Notes under the pieces: generated by a model
The model's database searches: none
Told to the model about the DNA's origin: nothing
Seen by the model: the letters and a program-made list of their open reading frames with translations, nothing else
Source of the DNA: Candidatus Aminicenantota bacterium
Lineage (GTDB): Bacteria; Acidobacteriota; Aminicenantia; Aminicenantales; Saccharicenantaceae
DNA: 64,000 bases
Assembly: GCA_014360015.1 (NCBI GenBank)
Contig: JACIYJ010000002.1
Location: forward strand, 248,001 to 312,000
Reading direction: 5' to 3'
Position numbers and translations under genes: made by a program
Part shown: positions 35,515 through 45,452 of the stretch, piece after piece
How positions within the stretch are numbered: position 1 is the first letter of the stretch
How the letters are laid out: each line of letters starts with the position of its first letter

Positions 35515-36511
35515 TATGAGCGTCATCGGCGCTGGAAGCTGGGGTTCAGCTTTTGCCTATTATCTTGGTCGACTGGGTTTCTCCACCAGACTTTGGGTCA
35601 GAGAAGAAGAAATTTTTGTTGATCTTCTTCAAACCAGAGTAAATCATACTTTCCTCCCAGGTTATTCCTTTCCCCTGACGGTCAGTTTTCACAAGGGTCT
35701 GGGAGAAGCGGTTGAAGGGGCGGATTTAATCTTCATCGCCGTCCCTTCTCAGTACTGCCGTCAGATATACACCAGACTGGCTGAGCATTTGAAAAAAGGT
35801 CAGATTGTGGTCAGTCTAACCAAGGGTCTGGAGCAAAAGACTTTGAAGAGAATGACTGAGGTAATGGAAGAGGTCTTCCCTTCTGAAAAAAAGCTGAGAA
35901 TAGCTGTTCTTTCGGGGCCAAGCTTTGCCCGCGAGGTAGCTGCTGGTCATCCGACTGCTCTTGTCGTAGCCAGCAAAGACCTTAACCTGGCTCGGGAAAT
36001 TCAACAAACAATTTCCAGCCTTCAATTAAGAATCTATACTTCAACTGATGTGGTTGGAGTTGAACTCTGTGGGGCGGTTAAGAATGTTATAGCCATTGCT
36101 GCCGGGATTTCCGATGGCCTCGGTTATGGTAACAATTCTCGAGCTGCTCTTATCACCAGGGGATTGGTGGAGATAACCAGGCTGGGACTGGCCATGGGAG
36201 CCAGAAAAGACACTTTCTCTGGTCTGGCCGGACTGGGGGATCTGGTTCTGACCTGTACCAGTGAAATGAGCCGCAACTACCATGTGGGAATCGAACTCAC
36301 CCGAGGCAAGTCTCTCAAAAAAATTCTGTCCGAGATGAAAATGGTGGCTGAAGGAGTGCGGAATACTCTGACGGTCAATAAATTAGCTCATCAGAAAAAA
36401 ATTGAATTGCCCATCTGTCACCAGGTTTATGAAGTTCTTTATCATGGCAAGCCACCTCATAAAGCCCTGGAAGAGCTTATGTCCAGGAGTCTGAAAGAAG
36501 AAAAAATTTAA
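35507..36511 (+). CDS. gpsA: NAD(P)H-dependent glycerol-3-phosphate dehydrogenase
   Basis: Reduces dihydroxyacetone phosphate to sn-glycerol-3-phosphate for PlsY. From ATG 35507 it has 334 residues, overlapping plsY by eight bases with GGAG nine bases upstream; the open frame further upstream lacks a ribosome site. Cofactor loop SVIGAGSWGSAFA at the very N-terminus confirms the start. Other motifs: LTKGLEQKT, LSGPSFAREVAAGHPTALV, the catalytic Lys region GAVKNVIAIAAGISDGLGYG and FSGLAGLGDLVLTCTS. Confidence 0.95.
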   Translation: MVNMSVIGAGSWGSAFAYYLGRLGFSTRLWVREEEIFVDLLQTRVNHTFLPGYSFPLTVSFHKGLGEAVEGADLIFIAVPSQYCRQIYTRLAEHLKKGQIVVSLTKGLEQKTLKRMTEVMEEVFPSEKKLRIAVLSGPSFAREVAAGHPTALVVASKDLNLAREIQQTISSLQLRIYTSTDVVGVELCGAVKNVIAIAAGISDGLGYGNNSRAALITRGLVEITRLGLAMGARKDTFSGLAGLGDLVLTCTSEMSRNYHVGIELTRGKSLKKILSEMKMVAEGVRNTLTVNKLAHQKKIELPICHQVYEVLYHGKPPHKALEELMSRSLKEEKI

Positions 36512-36553
36512 TTTCTGGGATTATTATAAAGATTACCTCTAAAGGAGGGCTTG

Positions 36554-37336
36554 ATGAAGGAAAAAAAGCTTCAAATTCTTCTAATCATCCTGGCGCTTCT
36601 GTCCTTTACTACCTGCGCTTCCACTCAGAGCAAATTGGACAAAGCCAGAGAAAAAGATCCGCTGTATCAATACAACCTTGGGCTTTTCTATCTGAATAAT
36701 AATAATGTTGATGAAGCTATAAAATATTTTAATAAAAGTCTGGCCCTTAATCCCAAAAATCATTTGGCCTGGAACGCCCTTGGCCTGGCCCAATCGATGA
36801 AAGCCAATTTTGAAGCTTCAATCCAGGCCTTTCAGAAAGCTCTGGAAGCCAACCCTCAGTTCACTGAAGCCCACAACAACCTGGGGACCATCTATTTTGA
36901 ACTGAAACAGTACGATAAAGCCGAAGCTGAGTATCGAAAAGCTCTTCTTGACCCCAATTATACTTCTAAGGAATTGCCTTATTACAACTTAGCCCGTCTG
37001 TACTTCGTCCAGGACCGACTTGATGAAGCTTATGAAAACATCCAGAAAGCTATCCAGACTAAGAATCGTTTTGCCATGGCTCATAATCTGCGCGGACTGA
37101 TCTTGGAAAAGATCGGAAACATGGAAGAAGCTGTGGCTTCTTTTGAACAGGCAGTGAAAATCGTTCCGGATGATCCTACCTTTCTCTTTAACCTGGCCAA
37201 AGCCCAGTTCGATAACGGTGAATACCTTAAGGCCAAGGAAAACTTTGAGAAGCTATTACCCAAGTTGGTCAGCCAAACCGACAGAGATACAGTCAAGAAT
37301 TATCTTGAAGAATTGAAAAAATTAATCAAACAATGA
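36554..37336 (+). CDS. TPR-repeat lipoprotein
   Basis: A 260-residue protein with a short signal ending LLSFTTCAS, a likely lipobox with Cys near residue 21, and then about five tetratricopeptide repeats (for example YNLGLFYLNNNNVDEAIKYF, AWNALGLAQSMKANFEASIQ, AHNNLGTIYFELKQYDKAEA). TPRs mediate protein contact; PilF/PilW-like pilotin roles are possible but no pilus genes are here. I start at ATG 36554 after GGAGGG; a TTG just ahead (36551) is the alternative. Last gene of the rightward run. Confidence 0.85.
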   Translation: MKEKKLQILLIILALLSFTTCASTQSKLDKAREKDPLYQYNLGLFYLNNNNVDEAIKYFNKSLALNPKNHLAWNALGLAQSMKANFEASIQAFQKALEANPQFTEAHNNLGTIYFELKQYDKAEAEYRKALLDPNYTSKELPYYNLARLYFVQDRLDEAYENIQKAIQTKNRFAMAHNLRGLILEKIGNMEEAVASFEQAVKIVPDDPTFLFNLAKAQFDNGEYLKAKENFEKLLPKLVSQTDRDTVKNYLEELKKLIKQ

Positions 37337-37369
37337 GCAATAAAGAAAACTCCGGCCAGAGATTACGGC

Positions 37370-38626
37370 TCAGGTTCCTTCTTTCCACTCCTGAAGGTAG
37401 CGCCTCTGTTCCGGTGTCAGTTTATCAATCTTAATTCCCATTGATTCGAGCTTTAATCTGGCAATTTCCAGGTCTATGTCTTCGGGTACGGGATAAACCT
37501 GCTTCTGTAATTTCCGGCCGTGCTCTTTGAGAAAAAGGACACTCAGGGCCTGATTGGCAAAGCTCATGTCCATCACCAAAGCAGGATGACCCTCGGCCGC
37601 AGCTAAGTTTATCAGTCGGCCTTCAGCCAGGACAAACAGCCGGCGGTTGTCTGGAAGCAGGTATTCTTCAACAAATTCTCGAATCTTTCTTCGGCCCCTG
37701 GCAATTTTTTCTAAGGCAGGCAGGTCAATCTCCACGTTAAAATGACCAGCGTTGGCAATAATGGCCCCATCTTTCATCCTTTTAAAATGTTCCAACCGGA
37801 TGACGTTCTTGTTCCCAGTTACAGTAATAAAAACATCACCTATGCTGGCCGCTTCTTTCAACGGCATTACCTGATAGCCATCCATCAGAGCTTCCAAAGC
37901 TTTAAGATGGTCAACTTCACAGACGATAACTCTGGCCCCCGCTCCTCTGGCTCTGGTAGCCACGCCTTTTCCACACCAGCCGTAACCGCAGACCACCACA
38001 GTCAGGCCAGCCAGCAGGATGTTGGTTGACCTTAAAATCCCATCAATGGTGCTCTGCCCGGTTCCATAACGGTTATCAAAAAAATGTTTGGTCCGGGCGT
38101 CGTTAACCGCGATAATCGGATATGAGAGAACACCCTTTTTGGCCATACTTCTGAGCCGGATTACGCCGGTGGTAGTTTCTTCTGTTCCTCCGATGATTGA
38201 AGTCAGCCATTCTGGCTTTTTTTCATGAAGAGTAGATACCAGGTCAGCTCCGTCGTCCATGGTAATCTGTGGTTGGTGGGCCAGGGCCTGCTCGATATGG
38301 TGGTAATAAGTTTTCTGGTCTTCACCCTTGATGGCAAATACCGGTATTTTTTCGTACTTGACCAGAGCTGCGGCTACTTCGTCCTGAGTGCTAAGGGGGT
38401 TGGAAGCAGTTAATCTAACCTCAGCTCCAGCAGCTTTCAAAGTGATTATCAGGTTAGCAGTTTCAGAGGTGACATGAAGGCAAGCTGATATCCTAATTCC
38501 CTTTAAAGGCTTTTCTGCCTGAAATTTTTCTTTTATTTTTTGTAAAACAGGCATAGACCTGGCTGCCCATTCAATCTTCAATTTACCGGCGGCAGCTAAT
38601 TTTAAATCTTTTACTTCATAATCCAT
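37370..38626 (-). CDS. ahcY: Adenosylhomocysteinase
   Basis: NAD-bound enzyme that splits S-adenosylhomocysteine into adenosine and homocysteine. 418 residues. Recognisable are [21 protein letters not shown] N-terminus (here [15 protein letters not shown]), TMDDGADLV, the NAD loop [34 protein letters not shown] [15 protein letters not shown], and [12 protein letters not shown]. The C-terminus is the short microbial form: it ends [12 protein letters not shown] and lacks the Lys-Tyr tail of mammalian enzymes. It lies 55 bases downstream of metK on the same strand, so SAM synthesis and recycling are probably co-transcribed. Confidence 0.95.
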   Translation of the reverse strand: MDYEVKDLKLAAAGKLKIEWAARSMPVLQKIKEKFQAEKPLKGIRISACLHVTSETANLIITLKAAGAEVRLTASNPLSTQDEVAAALVKYEKIPVFAIKGEDQKTYYHHIEQALAHQPQITMDDGADLVSTLHEKKPEWLTSIIGGTEETTTGVIRLRSMAKKGVLSYPIIAVNDARTKHFFDNRYGTGQSTIDGILRSTNILLAGLTVVVCGYGWCGKGVATRARGAGARVIVCEVDHLKALEALMDGYQVMPLKEAASIGDVFITVTGNKNVIRLEHFKRMKDGAIIANAGHFNVEIDLPALEKIARGRRKIREFVEEYLLPDNRRLFVLAEGRLINLAAAEGHPALVMDMSFANQALSVLFLKEHGRKLQKQVYPVPEDIDLEIARLKLESMGIKIDKLTPEQRRYLQEWKEGT

Positions 38627-38681
38627 GACTCCTCCTCTCAGGTTTGAATCTCATAGCCAGAACCATGTTTTCTTATTTTTC

Positions 38682-39857
38682 TTATTTTAGGCCAGCTTCT
38701 TTTCTAAGAATTTCGGCTTTATCGGTTCTCTCCCAAGTGAATTCTGGTTCAGTCCGACCAAAATGTCCATAGCAGGCGGTCTTCTTGTAAATCGGCCTCA
38801 GCAGGTCAAGCTGCTCAATCATTCCTTTTGGAGTAAGTTTAAAATGAGCCTGGATCAATTCTTCGATCAGCTCCTCCTTAACTTTACCGGTGCCAAAAGT
38901 GTCTACCATGATTGAAACCGGTTGGGCAATGCCAATGGCATAGGCAATCTGGACACCAACCCGATCGGCCAGGCCTGCGGCCACAATGTTTTTGGCAATA
39001 TATCTGGCCATGTAAGAGCCGGAGCGGTCAACCTTGGTCGGATCTTTGCCTGAAAAGCAACCACCGCCGTGGCTGAAAAATCCGCCATAGGTATCCACGA
39101 TAATCTTCCGACCTGTCATCCCGGTATCAGCCAGCGGTCCGCCAATCTCAAATCGGCCTGTACCATTGATGTAAACTTTTTTCCAGGTGTTTTTATCTAT
39201 CAGATGAGCCGGAATGACTTTTTTGATAACTTCTCTTTTAATGTCTTCTCTAAGCTCTTCAATATCGACGGTGGCATTATGCTGGGCAGCGATGACGATG
39301 GATTCTATCCTGACGGGTTTTTCGCCTTCATATTCAACTGTGACCTGAGTTTTTCCGTCAGGCCGGAGGTATGGAAGAATTTTTTCTTTTCTAACCTGAC
39401 TTAAACGGCGAGCCAGCCTGTGAGCCAGCATAATGGGTAATGGCATTAGCTCTTCTGTTTCCCGGCAGGCATAACCGAACATCAACCCCTGGTCACCAGC
39501 CCCTGGTTCGTGACCCGGCCTTTCGTCAACTCCCAGGGCGATATCCGGTGATTGTTCGTGAATCGAAGAAAGAACACAACAAGTTTTATAGTCAAAGCCG
39601 TAATCTGCCTTGGTGTAGCCAATTTCTTTCACTGTTTCGCGCACTACTTTCTGGAAATCACAGTAGCCTGAAGTTGTGATTTCGCCAGCGATCAGAACCA
39701 ATCCAGTAGTGACTAAAGCTTCGCAGGCTACACGGCTTTTTGGGTCCTGACGAATTAAATCATCCAAAATAGCATCAGAAATCTGGTCACAGACTTTATC
39801 CGGATGACCTTCAGTGACCGATTCTGAGGTGAAAAAATATTTGCCGTTTTTGGCCAT
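38682..39857 (-). CDS. metK: S-adenosylmethionine synthase
   Basis: Makes SAM from methionine and ATP. 391 residues with [23 protein letters not shown] at the N-terminus, [22 protein letters not shown], the phosphate-binding [23 protein letters not shown] and [19 protein letters not shown] near-perfect AAAGGAGGTGA stands seven bases before the ATG, the strongest ribosome site in the window. No SAM riboswitch fold is seen in the short leader. Followed by ahcY. Confidence 0.97.
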   Translation of the reverse strand: MAKNGKYFFTSESVTEGHPDKVCDQISDAILDDLIRQDPKSRVACEALVTTGLVLIAGEITTSGYCDFQKVVRETVKEIGYTKADYGFDYKTCCVLSSIHEQSPDIALGVDERPGHEPGAGDQGLMFGYACRETEELMPLPIMLAHRLARRLSQVRKEKILPYLRPDGKTQVTVEYEGEKPVRIESIVIAAQHNATVDIEELREDIKREVIKKVIPAHLIDKNTWKKVYINGTGRFEIGGPLADTGMTGRKIIVDTYGGFFSHGGGCFSGKDPTKVDRSGSYMARYIAKNIVAAGLADRVGVQIAYAIGIAQPVSIMVDTFGTGKVKEELIEELIQAHFKLTPKGMIEQLDLLRPIYKKTACYGHFGRTEPEFTWERTDKAEILRKEAGLK

Positions 39858-39902
39858 TAATCACCTCCTTTTATAGGCATTTAGTTATTTTGTTGGCACG
39901 AA

Positions 39903-39931
39903 TTTTTATCACAAACCAAAGTTAAATGCAA
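39903..39931 (-). promoter_or_regulatory. Promoter for metK-ahcY
   Basis: TTGCAT (39926-39931), 17-base spacer, extended TGA-TAAAAA (-10 at 39903-39908). The leader of about 40 bases ends in AAAGGAGGTGA. Confidence 0.5.
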
Positions 39932-39987
39932 TAAGATTTATTTAATTTTTCAACATTTTATGATATTTTTAAAACGTTATTCCAAAA

Positions 39988-41346
39988 ATGAGTACTTACA
40001 CCCGGAATATAAGAAAACGTCTGCTGCAGCTGTTGATTTTTGGCCTGGTCTCTTTAGCAACAGTTATCTTTCTGACCGCTCAGGTTTTCGATCTTTCTTC
40101 CAACACCACGCAATTCAGGCTTAAGAACGGACTGGAAGTTATTATTTATGAAGATCCTTCTTTGCCTTTGGTTTCAGTGGTTGTGGCCTATGCTGTAGGT
40201 TCTATCAATGATCCGGAAAACAAAGCCGGGCTGGCCTTCCTAATGCAGCACTTAATGTTTCAGGGTTCACAGAATGTTGGTCCATTGCAGCATATCAATT
40301 ACATTCAAAATGTAGGTGGAGAGCTCAATGCGGCCACGACTTTTGATAAGACTTATTTCTATGAAACTGTCCCTTCCAATCAATTAGGTCTAGTTTTGTG
40401 GCTGGAATCAGACCGAATGAATTCCCTGGAAATCAGCGAAGCTACGGTGGGAAAAATAAAAGAAATTCTTATTAACAATGACAGACAGAGACGTCTTCAG
40501 GAGCCTTATTCCCGCTACTTTTTTCTTATTGACCAGATTCTCTATCCTGATTTTAGTTATGGACATGCCCTGCCAGGTTCTGAGGATACTCTCAGGAACA
40601 TAACCGTAGAAGATGTGATTAGCTTTTACCGGCGTTATTATGTCCCCAATAATGCAGTTCTTTGTATCAGCGGAGATGTTAAAGCTCAGAAAGTCAGGGA
40701 ACTGGTGGCCAGATATTTTGAGACCATCCCCAGAGGTCCAGAATCTGGTTCTTATCCGGCTTCCGATTTTCGGTCAGTATATTCCAGCAGGGACCAGATT
40801 ATGATCGACCCCCTGGTTTCCACACCAGCCCTGCAATTCGGGATTCGGTTTGACGATTTTCAATCCGGAGAGGTTCAATTGTTTAAACTTCTTGAATATT
40901 TACTATTGAATGGAAAAACCAGTCGACTGTATAAGCGGCTTGTTAATAAAGAGCGCCTGGCTCTTTATCTCAACGGTGGCCTTGAAGATCGAAGAGAATT
41001 TCTGTCACTGAAGATTTTTCTTCTGGCCAACAACCAGATAATGATCGACCGCTCAAAAAAGATTATTCTTGAAGAATTCAATCGATTGAAGACTGAAATG
41101 GTCTCGGAAAAAGAACTATCTAGAGCTAAAAATAAATACAAGTTTGATTATCTTTCTCGGATGACCGGGACCAATCTGTCTCGCTGTCTGGCTCTGGCCG
41201 AATCATATCTATCAGAAGGTAAATTACCGGACGTTCCATCAGAACTTTCCAATCTGACTAAGGTAACTTCCTATTCAATTCTTTCTCTGGCCAGAAGACA
41301 TCTTAGAGAGGAGAAGTATTGTTTTATCACCATTCTACCCAGGTAA
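39988..41346 (+). CDS. Secreted M16 peptidase-like protein with degenerate zinc site
   Basis: M16B-type fold, 452 residues, with an N-terminal signal or anchor (hydrophobic residues about 12-30). The family context is clear (LKNGLEVIIYEDPSLP, VGGELNAATTFDKTYFYETVP, RRYYVPNNAVLCISGD), but the inverted zinc motif HxxEH is replaced by FLMQH at 84-88: the first His and the catalytic Glu are gone. The third-ligand position, 77 residues after H88, is D165 within NND rather than Glu. It should therefore not be a protease. It is followed after four bases by a second M16 protein that also lacks the motif, so both may be structural or binding subunits. Confidence 0.88.
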   Translation: MSTYTRNIRKRLLQLLIFGLVSLATVIFLTAQVFDLSSNTTQFRLKNGLEVIIYEDPSLPLVSVVVAYAVGSINDPENKAGLAFLMQHLMFQGSQNVGPLQHINYIQNVGGELNAATTFDKTYFYETVPSNQLGLVLWLESDRMNSLEISEATVGKIKEILINNDRQRRLQEPYSRYFFLIDQILYPDFSYGHALPGSEDTLRNITVEDVISFYRRYYVPNNAVLCISGDVKAQKVRELVARYFETIPRGPESGSYPASDFRSVYSSRDQIMIDPLVSTPALQFGIRFDDFQSGEVQLFKLLEYLLLNGKTSRLYKRLVNKERLALYLNGGLEDRREFLSLKIFLLANNQIMIDRSKKIILEEFNRLKTEMVSEKELSRAKNKYKFDYLSRMTGTNLSRCLALAESYLSEGKLPDVPSELSNLTKVTSYSILSLARRHLREEKYCFITILPR

Positions 41347-41350
41347 CCTG

Positions 41351-42826
41351 ATGAACAACAGACAACAGCGATTAAAGCCTCTGGTGATGGCCATTTGCCT
41401 GATCTTTCTTTTTTCTTTCATCAGCCTTTACTCTCAGGAACGGTTCAGAAGGAATCCACCTTACCCTGAACCGCTCTCTCCTTTGAAAATGCCACCAGTG
41501 GAATCGGCCGTTTTGGCCAGTGGTCTAAAAGTCATAACCATCACCAGATTGAACAGTCCGATATTCTCCTTTCAGGTCCTGATTCAAGCTGGAGAATCTG
41601 ATTCACCGGCTGAGCTTTCTGGCCTGGCCACGGTCACTGCCCAGATGTTGCTTAAGGGTACGCTGACACTCAATTCTTCCGAAATTGAAGAGCGATTAGA
41701 GTCACTGGGAATAGATTTTAATATTGAAGTTCAATCTGATTACACAATTTTCTCGTTTGTTTTCCTTGAAGAAAATCTGGACGAAGCCCTGAACCTGATA
41801 AGATTGTTTTTTGTTGAACCTTCTTTTCCTTCACTGGAGTTGATTTCGGTTAAAAGAGAGCTTTACTACCGGCTGCTGGCAAGAAATAAGGATCCAGAAA
41901 ATTCGGGCTATGATTTTTTTCTGAAAAAACTTTTTTCCGGTACCGCTTATAATCCAGGACTGATAGACGAGGAGTTTATAAAAAACATAACCCAGAAAGA
42001 TGTAATTTCTTTTCATCAAAGGTTACTGAGGCCAAATAATTCAACAATCATTTTAAACGGCAATATCAATTTAAATAATGCCAGCCGTAAGGTCAGCCGG
42101 ATGTTCAGTCGCTGGATTTCCAAACCGATTGAGAAAGTACCGGTCCCGCGCCTGGAAAATAAAAATTATGAGACTATATGTTTTCTGGATATCGCCACCA
42201 AAGATATCTCAGTTATAGCTGGCAATGCAGTCATGCCTTTAGCCAGCGAAGATTATTTCCCTCTTCTTGTCCTTAATCAGATTCTGGGCGGGGCAACCAA
42301 CAGCCGTCTATTTCTGAATCTCAGAGAATCAAAAGGACTGGCCTATTATGCTTTCAGCGATCTATCTTTTTTTAAAAACAACGGTCTTCTCTGGGTAAGG
42401 GTTAGAACTTCTCCAGAAGCTGTTTCTCAGGTAGTGAAAGAAATCTTGGCGCAACTTAAATTCATGGCTGAAGAAAATATCGATCCTTTCGAACTGGAAA
42501 GAGCCAAAGCTTACCTTATCGGTAATTTCCCCCTCCAGAATCAATTTCCCGAGCAGTTAAGCAAAAGAATCGGACTGTTGAGCTTATTTCAACTGCCTCA
42601 GGATTTCTGGAATAAGTACTATGAGAATATTATGCTGGTCAGTGCCGAGAAAGTTAAGGAAGTCGCCAGGAAATATTTCTCCAACCAACCCCTGGTGGTT
42701 ATCGCCGGAGATCTGAATTCGGCTCTTGACTATCTTAAAGATTTTGAGAAAATTGAAATCTACAACAGAAAGGGTCAATTCATAGCCACTTTCCAAAAAG
42801 GAGTTATGAAGTATGAAAATCGTTGA
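41351..42826 (+). CDS. Secreted M16 peptidase-like protein, noncatalytic type
   Basis: M16B fold of 491 residues with a signal peptide (about 10-28). At the place of HxxEH it reads TVTAQ (94-98) in ELSGLATVTAQMLLKG, so no zinc ligand remains. The C-terminal half keeps GGATNSRLFLNLRESKGLAYYAFS, the Arg/Tyr substrate-clamp region found in the noncatalytic partner of bacterial M16B heterodimers. Such a subunit normally pairs with an active one, but its neighbour is degenerate as well. It overlaps the FTCD gene by 14 bases. The active M16 protein at 57.5 kb could be a partner in trans. Confidence 0.88.
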   Translation: MNNRQQRLKPLVMAICLIFLFSFISLYSQERFRRNPPYPEPLSPLKMPPVESAVLASGLKVITITRLNSPIFSFQVLIQAGESDSPAELSGLATVTAQMLLKGTLTLNSSEIEERLESLGIDFNIEVQSDYTIFSFVFLEENLDEALNLIRLFFVEPSFPSLELISVKRELYYRLLARNKDPENSGYDFFLKKLFSGTAYNPGLIDEEFIKNITQKDVISFHQRLLRPNNSTIILNGNINLNNASRKVSRMFSRWISKPIEKVPVPRLENKNYETICFLDIATKDISVIAGNAVMPLASEDYFPLLVLNQILGGATNSRLFLNLRESKGLAYYAFSDLSFFKNNGLLWVRVRTSPEAVSQVVKEILAQLKFMAEENIDPFELERAKAYLIGNFPLQNQFPEQLSKRIGLLSLFQLPQDFWNKYYENIMLVSAEKVKEVARKYFSNQPLVVIAGDLNSALDYLKDFEKIEIYNRKGQFIATFQKGVMKYENR

Positions 42827-44492
42827 GTGTGTCCCGAATTTCAGTGAAGGCCGGGATCGGGAGAAGATTCAGGCCATCGTCAGAGAAATTGAATCAACTC
42901 CTGAGGTCAAGCTTCTTGATGTCGACCCTGGCGAAGCTACTAACAGAACGGTGGTCACCTTTATTGGCTCGCCAGAAGGAGTAAAAGAGGCTGCTTTTAA
43001 AGCTATTAAGAAAGCTGCTGAGCTCATAGATATGCGCCAGCATAAAGGAGCTCATCCCAGGATTGGGGCAACCGATGTCTGTCCTTTTGTACCGGTTTCC
43101 GGAGTTACCATGGAAGATTGCGTCAGGCTGGCCAATGAACTGGGAAAGCGGGTAGCTGAAGAATTAGGAATTCCGGTTTATCTTTATGAAGAAGCAGCTA
43201 AGAAGCCTGAAAGAAAAAATTTGGCCAATATTAGGGCTGGTGAATACGAAGGCCTGGCCGAAAAACTTAAAGACCCGGAATGGAGGCCAGACTATGGGCA
43301 GCCAGTATTCAATCCAAAAGCCGGAGCTACAGTCATCGGCGCCCGCGAGTTTTTGATTGCCTATAATATCAATCTCAATACCCGCGACCGGAAAATAGCT
43401 CAGGAAATTGCTTCTTACCTTAGAGAAAGCGGGCGTCCTAAAAAAGATAAGAATGGCAATATCGTTTACGACAAAAACGGTCAGCCGGTCAAAGTACCAG
43501 GTAAATTCAAAGCGGTTAAAGCTGTAGGCTGGTACATTGACGAATACGGGATTGCCCAGATTTCGATCAATTTTACCAATTACAAGATTACACCACCACA
43601 TATAGTTTTTGATGAAGCCTGTCGCCTGGCAGAAAAAATGGGAGTTAGGGTGACCGGAAGTGAACTGGTCGGCCTGATTCCTAAGGAAGCCCTGCTGATG
43701 GCCGGTCGTTATTATCTGGAAAAACAGGGAAAAAGCCCGGGCGTTCCAGAAAAAGAATTAATCAGGATTGCGGTCAGATCTCTCGGACTCAATGATGTAG
43801 TGCCTTTTGACCCAAAAAAGAAAATAATAGAATATCAATTCCCAGCTGAAACCAGCTCTCTGATTAATCTTAAACTTGATGAGTTTGTCGACGACCTGTC
43901 CATGGACTCCCCGACTCCAGGCGGTGGTAGTGTGGCTGCTCTTTGCGGGAGTCTGTCAGCTGCTCTATCTTCGATGGTAGGCAATCTGACCGTTGGTAAA
44001 AAGGGATATGAGAATGTTTATGATCGAATGAAAGACCTGGCTGTCAGAGCCCAGAAATTAAAGGATGAACTACTTCAGGCAGTAGATTTGGATACTAAGG
44101 CTTTCAATCGGGTGATGGAAGCTTTCCGTCTGCCTCGGGGAACCGAAGAGCAAATCAAAGAAAGAGAAGAAGCCATAGAAAAAGCCAACAAAGAGGCTAC
44201 CCTTGTCCCGCTTTCGGTTTTAGAAAAGTCTGTTGAGCTGGCCGAACTGGCTTATCAGGCTGCCAGAGACGGCAATAAAAATTCAGTCAGCGACGCTGGC
44301 GTAGCTGGTCTGGCCGCCAGAACCTGCGGTCTCGGGGCATATTATAATGTCAGAATAAACCTGCCCAACATCAAGGATGAAGCTTTCAAAAAGAAGGCGC
44401 TGGATAAAGCTGAAAAATTGAGACAAAAGCTGGAAAAGGAAGTTCAGAAGCTGGAAAAATTGATGGACAAAGTCCTTGAGCCTGGAAAATAA
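42813..44492 (+). CDS. Bifunctional glutamate formimidoyltransferase / formimidoyl-THF cyclodeaminase
   Basis: Last steps of histidine degradation, moving the formimino group of formiminoglutamate to THF and deaminating it to methenyl-THF. 559 residues in the same domain order as animal FTCD: transferase domain (about 1-335, starting MKIVECVPNFSEGRD, with HKGAHPRIGATDVCPFVP) and cyclodeaminase domain (about 350-559, with MDSPTPGGGSVAALCGSLSAAL and SDAGVAGLAARTCGLGA). A hydrophilic repeat-like insert KDKNGNIVYDKNGQPVKVPG lies near 210-230. AAGGAG precedes the start, inside the M16 gene. No hutH/U/I genes are in the window. Confidence 0.94.
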   Translation: MKIVECVPNFSEGRDREKIQAIVREIESTPEVKLLDVDPGEATNRTVVTFIGSPEGVKEAAFKAIKKAAELIDMRQHKGAHPRIGATDVCPFVPVSGVTMEDCVRLANELGKRVAEELGIPVYLYEEAAKKPERKNLANIRAGEYEGLAEKLKDPEWRPDYGQPVFNPKAGATVIGAREFLIAYNINLNTRDRKIAQEIASYLRESGRPKKDKNGNIVYDKNGQPVKVPGKFKAVKAVGWYIDEYGIAQISINFTNYKITPPHIVFDEACRLAEKMGVRVTGSELVGLIPKEALLMAGRYYLEKQGKSPGVPEKELIRIAVRSLGLNDVVPFDPKKKIIEYQFPAETSSLINLKLDEFVDDLSMDSPTPGGGSVAALCGSLSAALSSMVGNLTVGKKGYENVYDRMKDLAVRAQKLKDELLQAVDLDTKAFNRVMEAFRLPRGTEEQIKEREEAIEKANKEATLVPLSVLEKSVELAELAYQAARDGNKNSVSDAGVAGLAARTCGLGAYYNVRINLPNIKDEAFKKKALDKAEKLRQKLEKEVQKLEKLMDKVLEPGK

Positions 44493-44639
44493 GATAAGCT
44501 AAAACCAAAGATAAGACCATCAAGCCGATTAAAAGGAACATTCCCCTTCTTGAAGTGGAAGCAGTGGTCAAGGCAGCAGAAAAAACTCTGACCGAGCTGG
44601 CTGAGAGCATTAAGGCCTGAAATTCATCCTGGTTTAACT

Positions 44640-45443
44640 TCAGCCTGCCCTTCTCAGTCCTAGGCTGACCAAGAAAATAAAAACCGAAAGAAAAACTATG
44701 GTTGCTGAAGCTGGCAGATTAAAAACATAAGCCAGAAATATACCCGAAAGAATCGACAAAAGGCTGAAAAGGCTGGATAGAATTAGGGTAGATTTAAAAT
44801 TTCTGGACAGTTGTAAAGCTGAAGCGGCCGGAATGACTGTTAGGGCTGAAACCAGAAGAAGCCCGACGATTCTGATCCCCAAAACGACTGTAATCGAAGT
44901 CAGAATAATAAGTAATTTATCCAGCTTTCTGACCTTAACTCCTGAAACCAGCGCCGATTCCCGGTCAAAGGTCATAAAAACCAGCTGATGATAATGAATG
45001 ATTATGGACACTACCACCAGAAGAGCCAGTCCGATGGACAACCAGACTTCAGCCGGCGTTATGGCCAGAATATCACCGAAGAGATAGGTTATCAGCTCCA
45101 CCCCAAAATTCCGCTTCAAAGAAGCCAACAATATCCCGAGGGCCATACCAGAACTACTCAAAATACCGATGGCGGTGTCACCATGTAGTTTAGCCTGTTC
45201 TTTCAATTTCAGGATGAACAAAGACCCAATAACGCATATTATCAGCGAAATGACGACCGGCAGAAAATTCAAAACCAGACCCAGAGCCACACCAGCAAAA
45301 GCCACATGTGACAGGCCGTGGCTGATCATAGCATCTTTTCTCAGGACCAGAAAAACTCCGAGCAAACCGCAGGCTAAGGCCAGAAAGCTACCGGCTAAAA
45401 TTGCTCTCTGAAAAAACCCTGAACTGAAGATGGCTTCAATCAT
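44640..45443 (-). CDS. znuB: Metal ABC transporter permease (ZnuB/MntB family)
   Basis: Membrane subunit of a zinc/manganese-type ABC importer, 267 residues with seven to nine hydrophobic helices. Family features are LACGLLGVFLVLRKDAMISHGLSHVAFAGVALG near the N-terminus and VVLGIRIVGLLLVSALTVIPAASALQLSRNF. Third gene of the operon, nine bases after the ATPase. Metal specificity cannot be set from the permease alone. Confidence 0.92.
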   Translation of the reverse strand: MIEAIFSSGFFQRAILAGSFLALACGLLGVFLVLRKDAMISHGLSHVAFAGVALGLVLNFLPVVISLIICVIGSLFILKLKEQAKLHGDTAIGILSSSGMALGILLASLKRNFGVELITYLFGDILAITPAEVWLSIGLALLVVVSIIIHYHQLVFMTFDRESALVSGVKVRKLDKLLIILTSITVVLGIRIVGLLLVSALTVIPAASALQLSRNFKSTLILSSLFSLLSILSGIFLAYVFNLPASATIVFLSVFIFLVSLGLRRAG

Positions 45444-45452
45444 TTAGACTTT

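Noticed and set aside
39858..39987. Possible SAM riboswitch ahead of metK.
   Set aside because: The leader after the likely promoter is only about 40 bases, and no SAM-I, SAM-II or SAM/SAH core sequences are visible.
44386..44610. Minus-strand frame of 74 codons with a hydrophobic segment (MFLLIGLMVLSLVLAYLIF) between FTCD and the metal permease.
   Set aside because: About half of it is antisense to the conserved FTCD end, it has only a weak ribosome site, and I see no family resemblance. A short membrane peptide is possible but unsupported.
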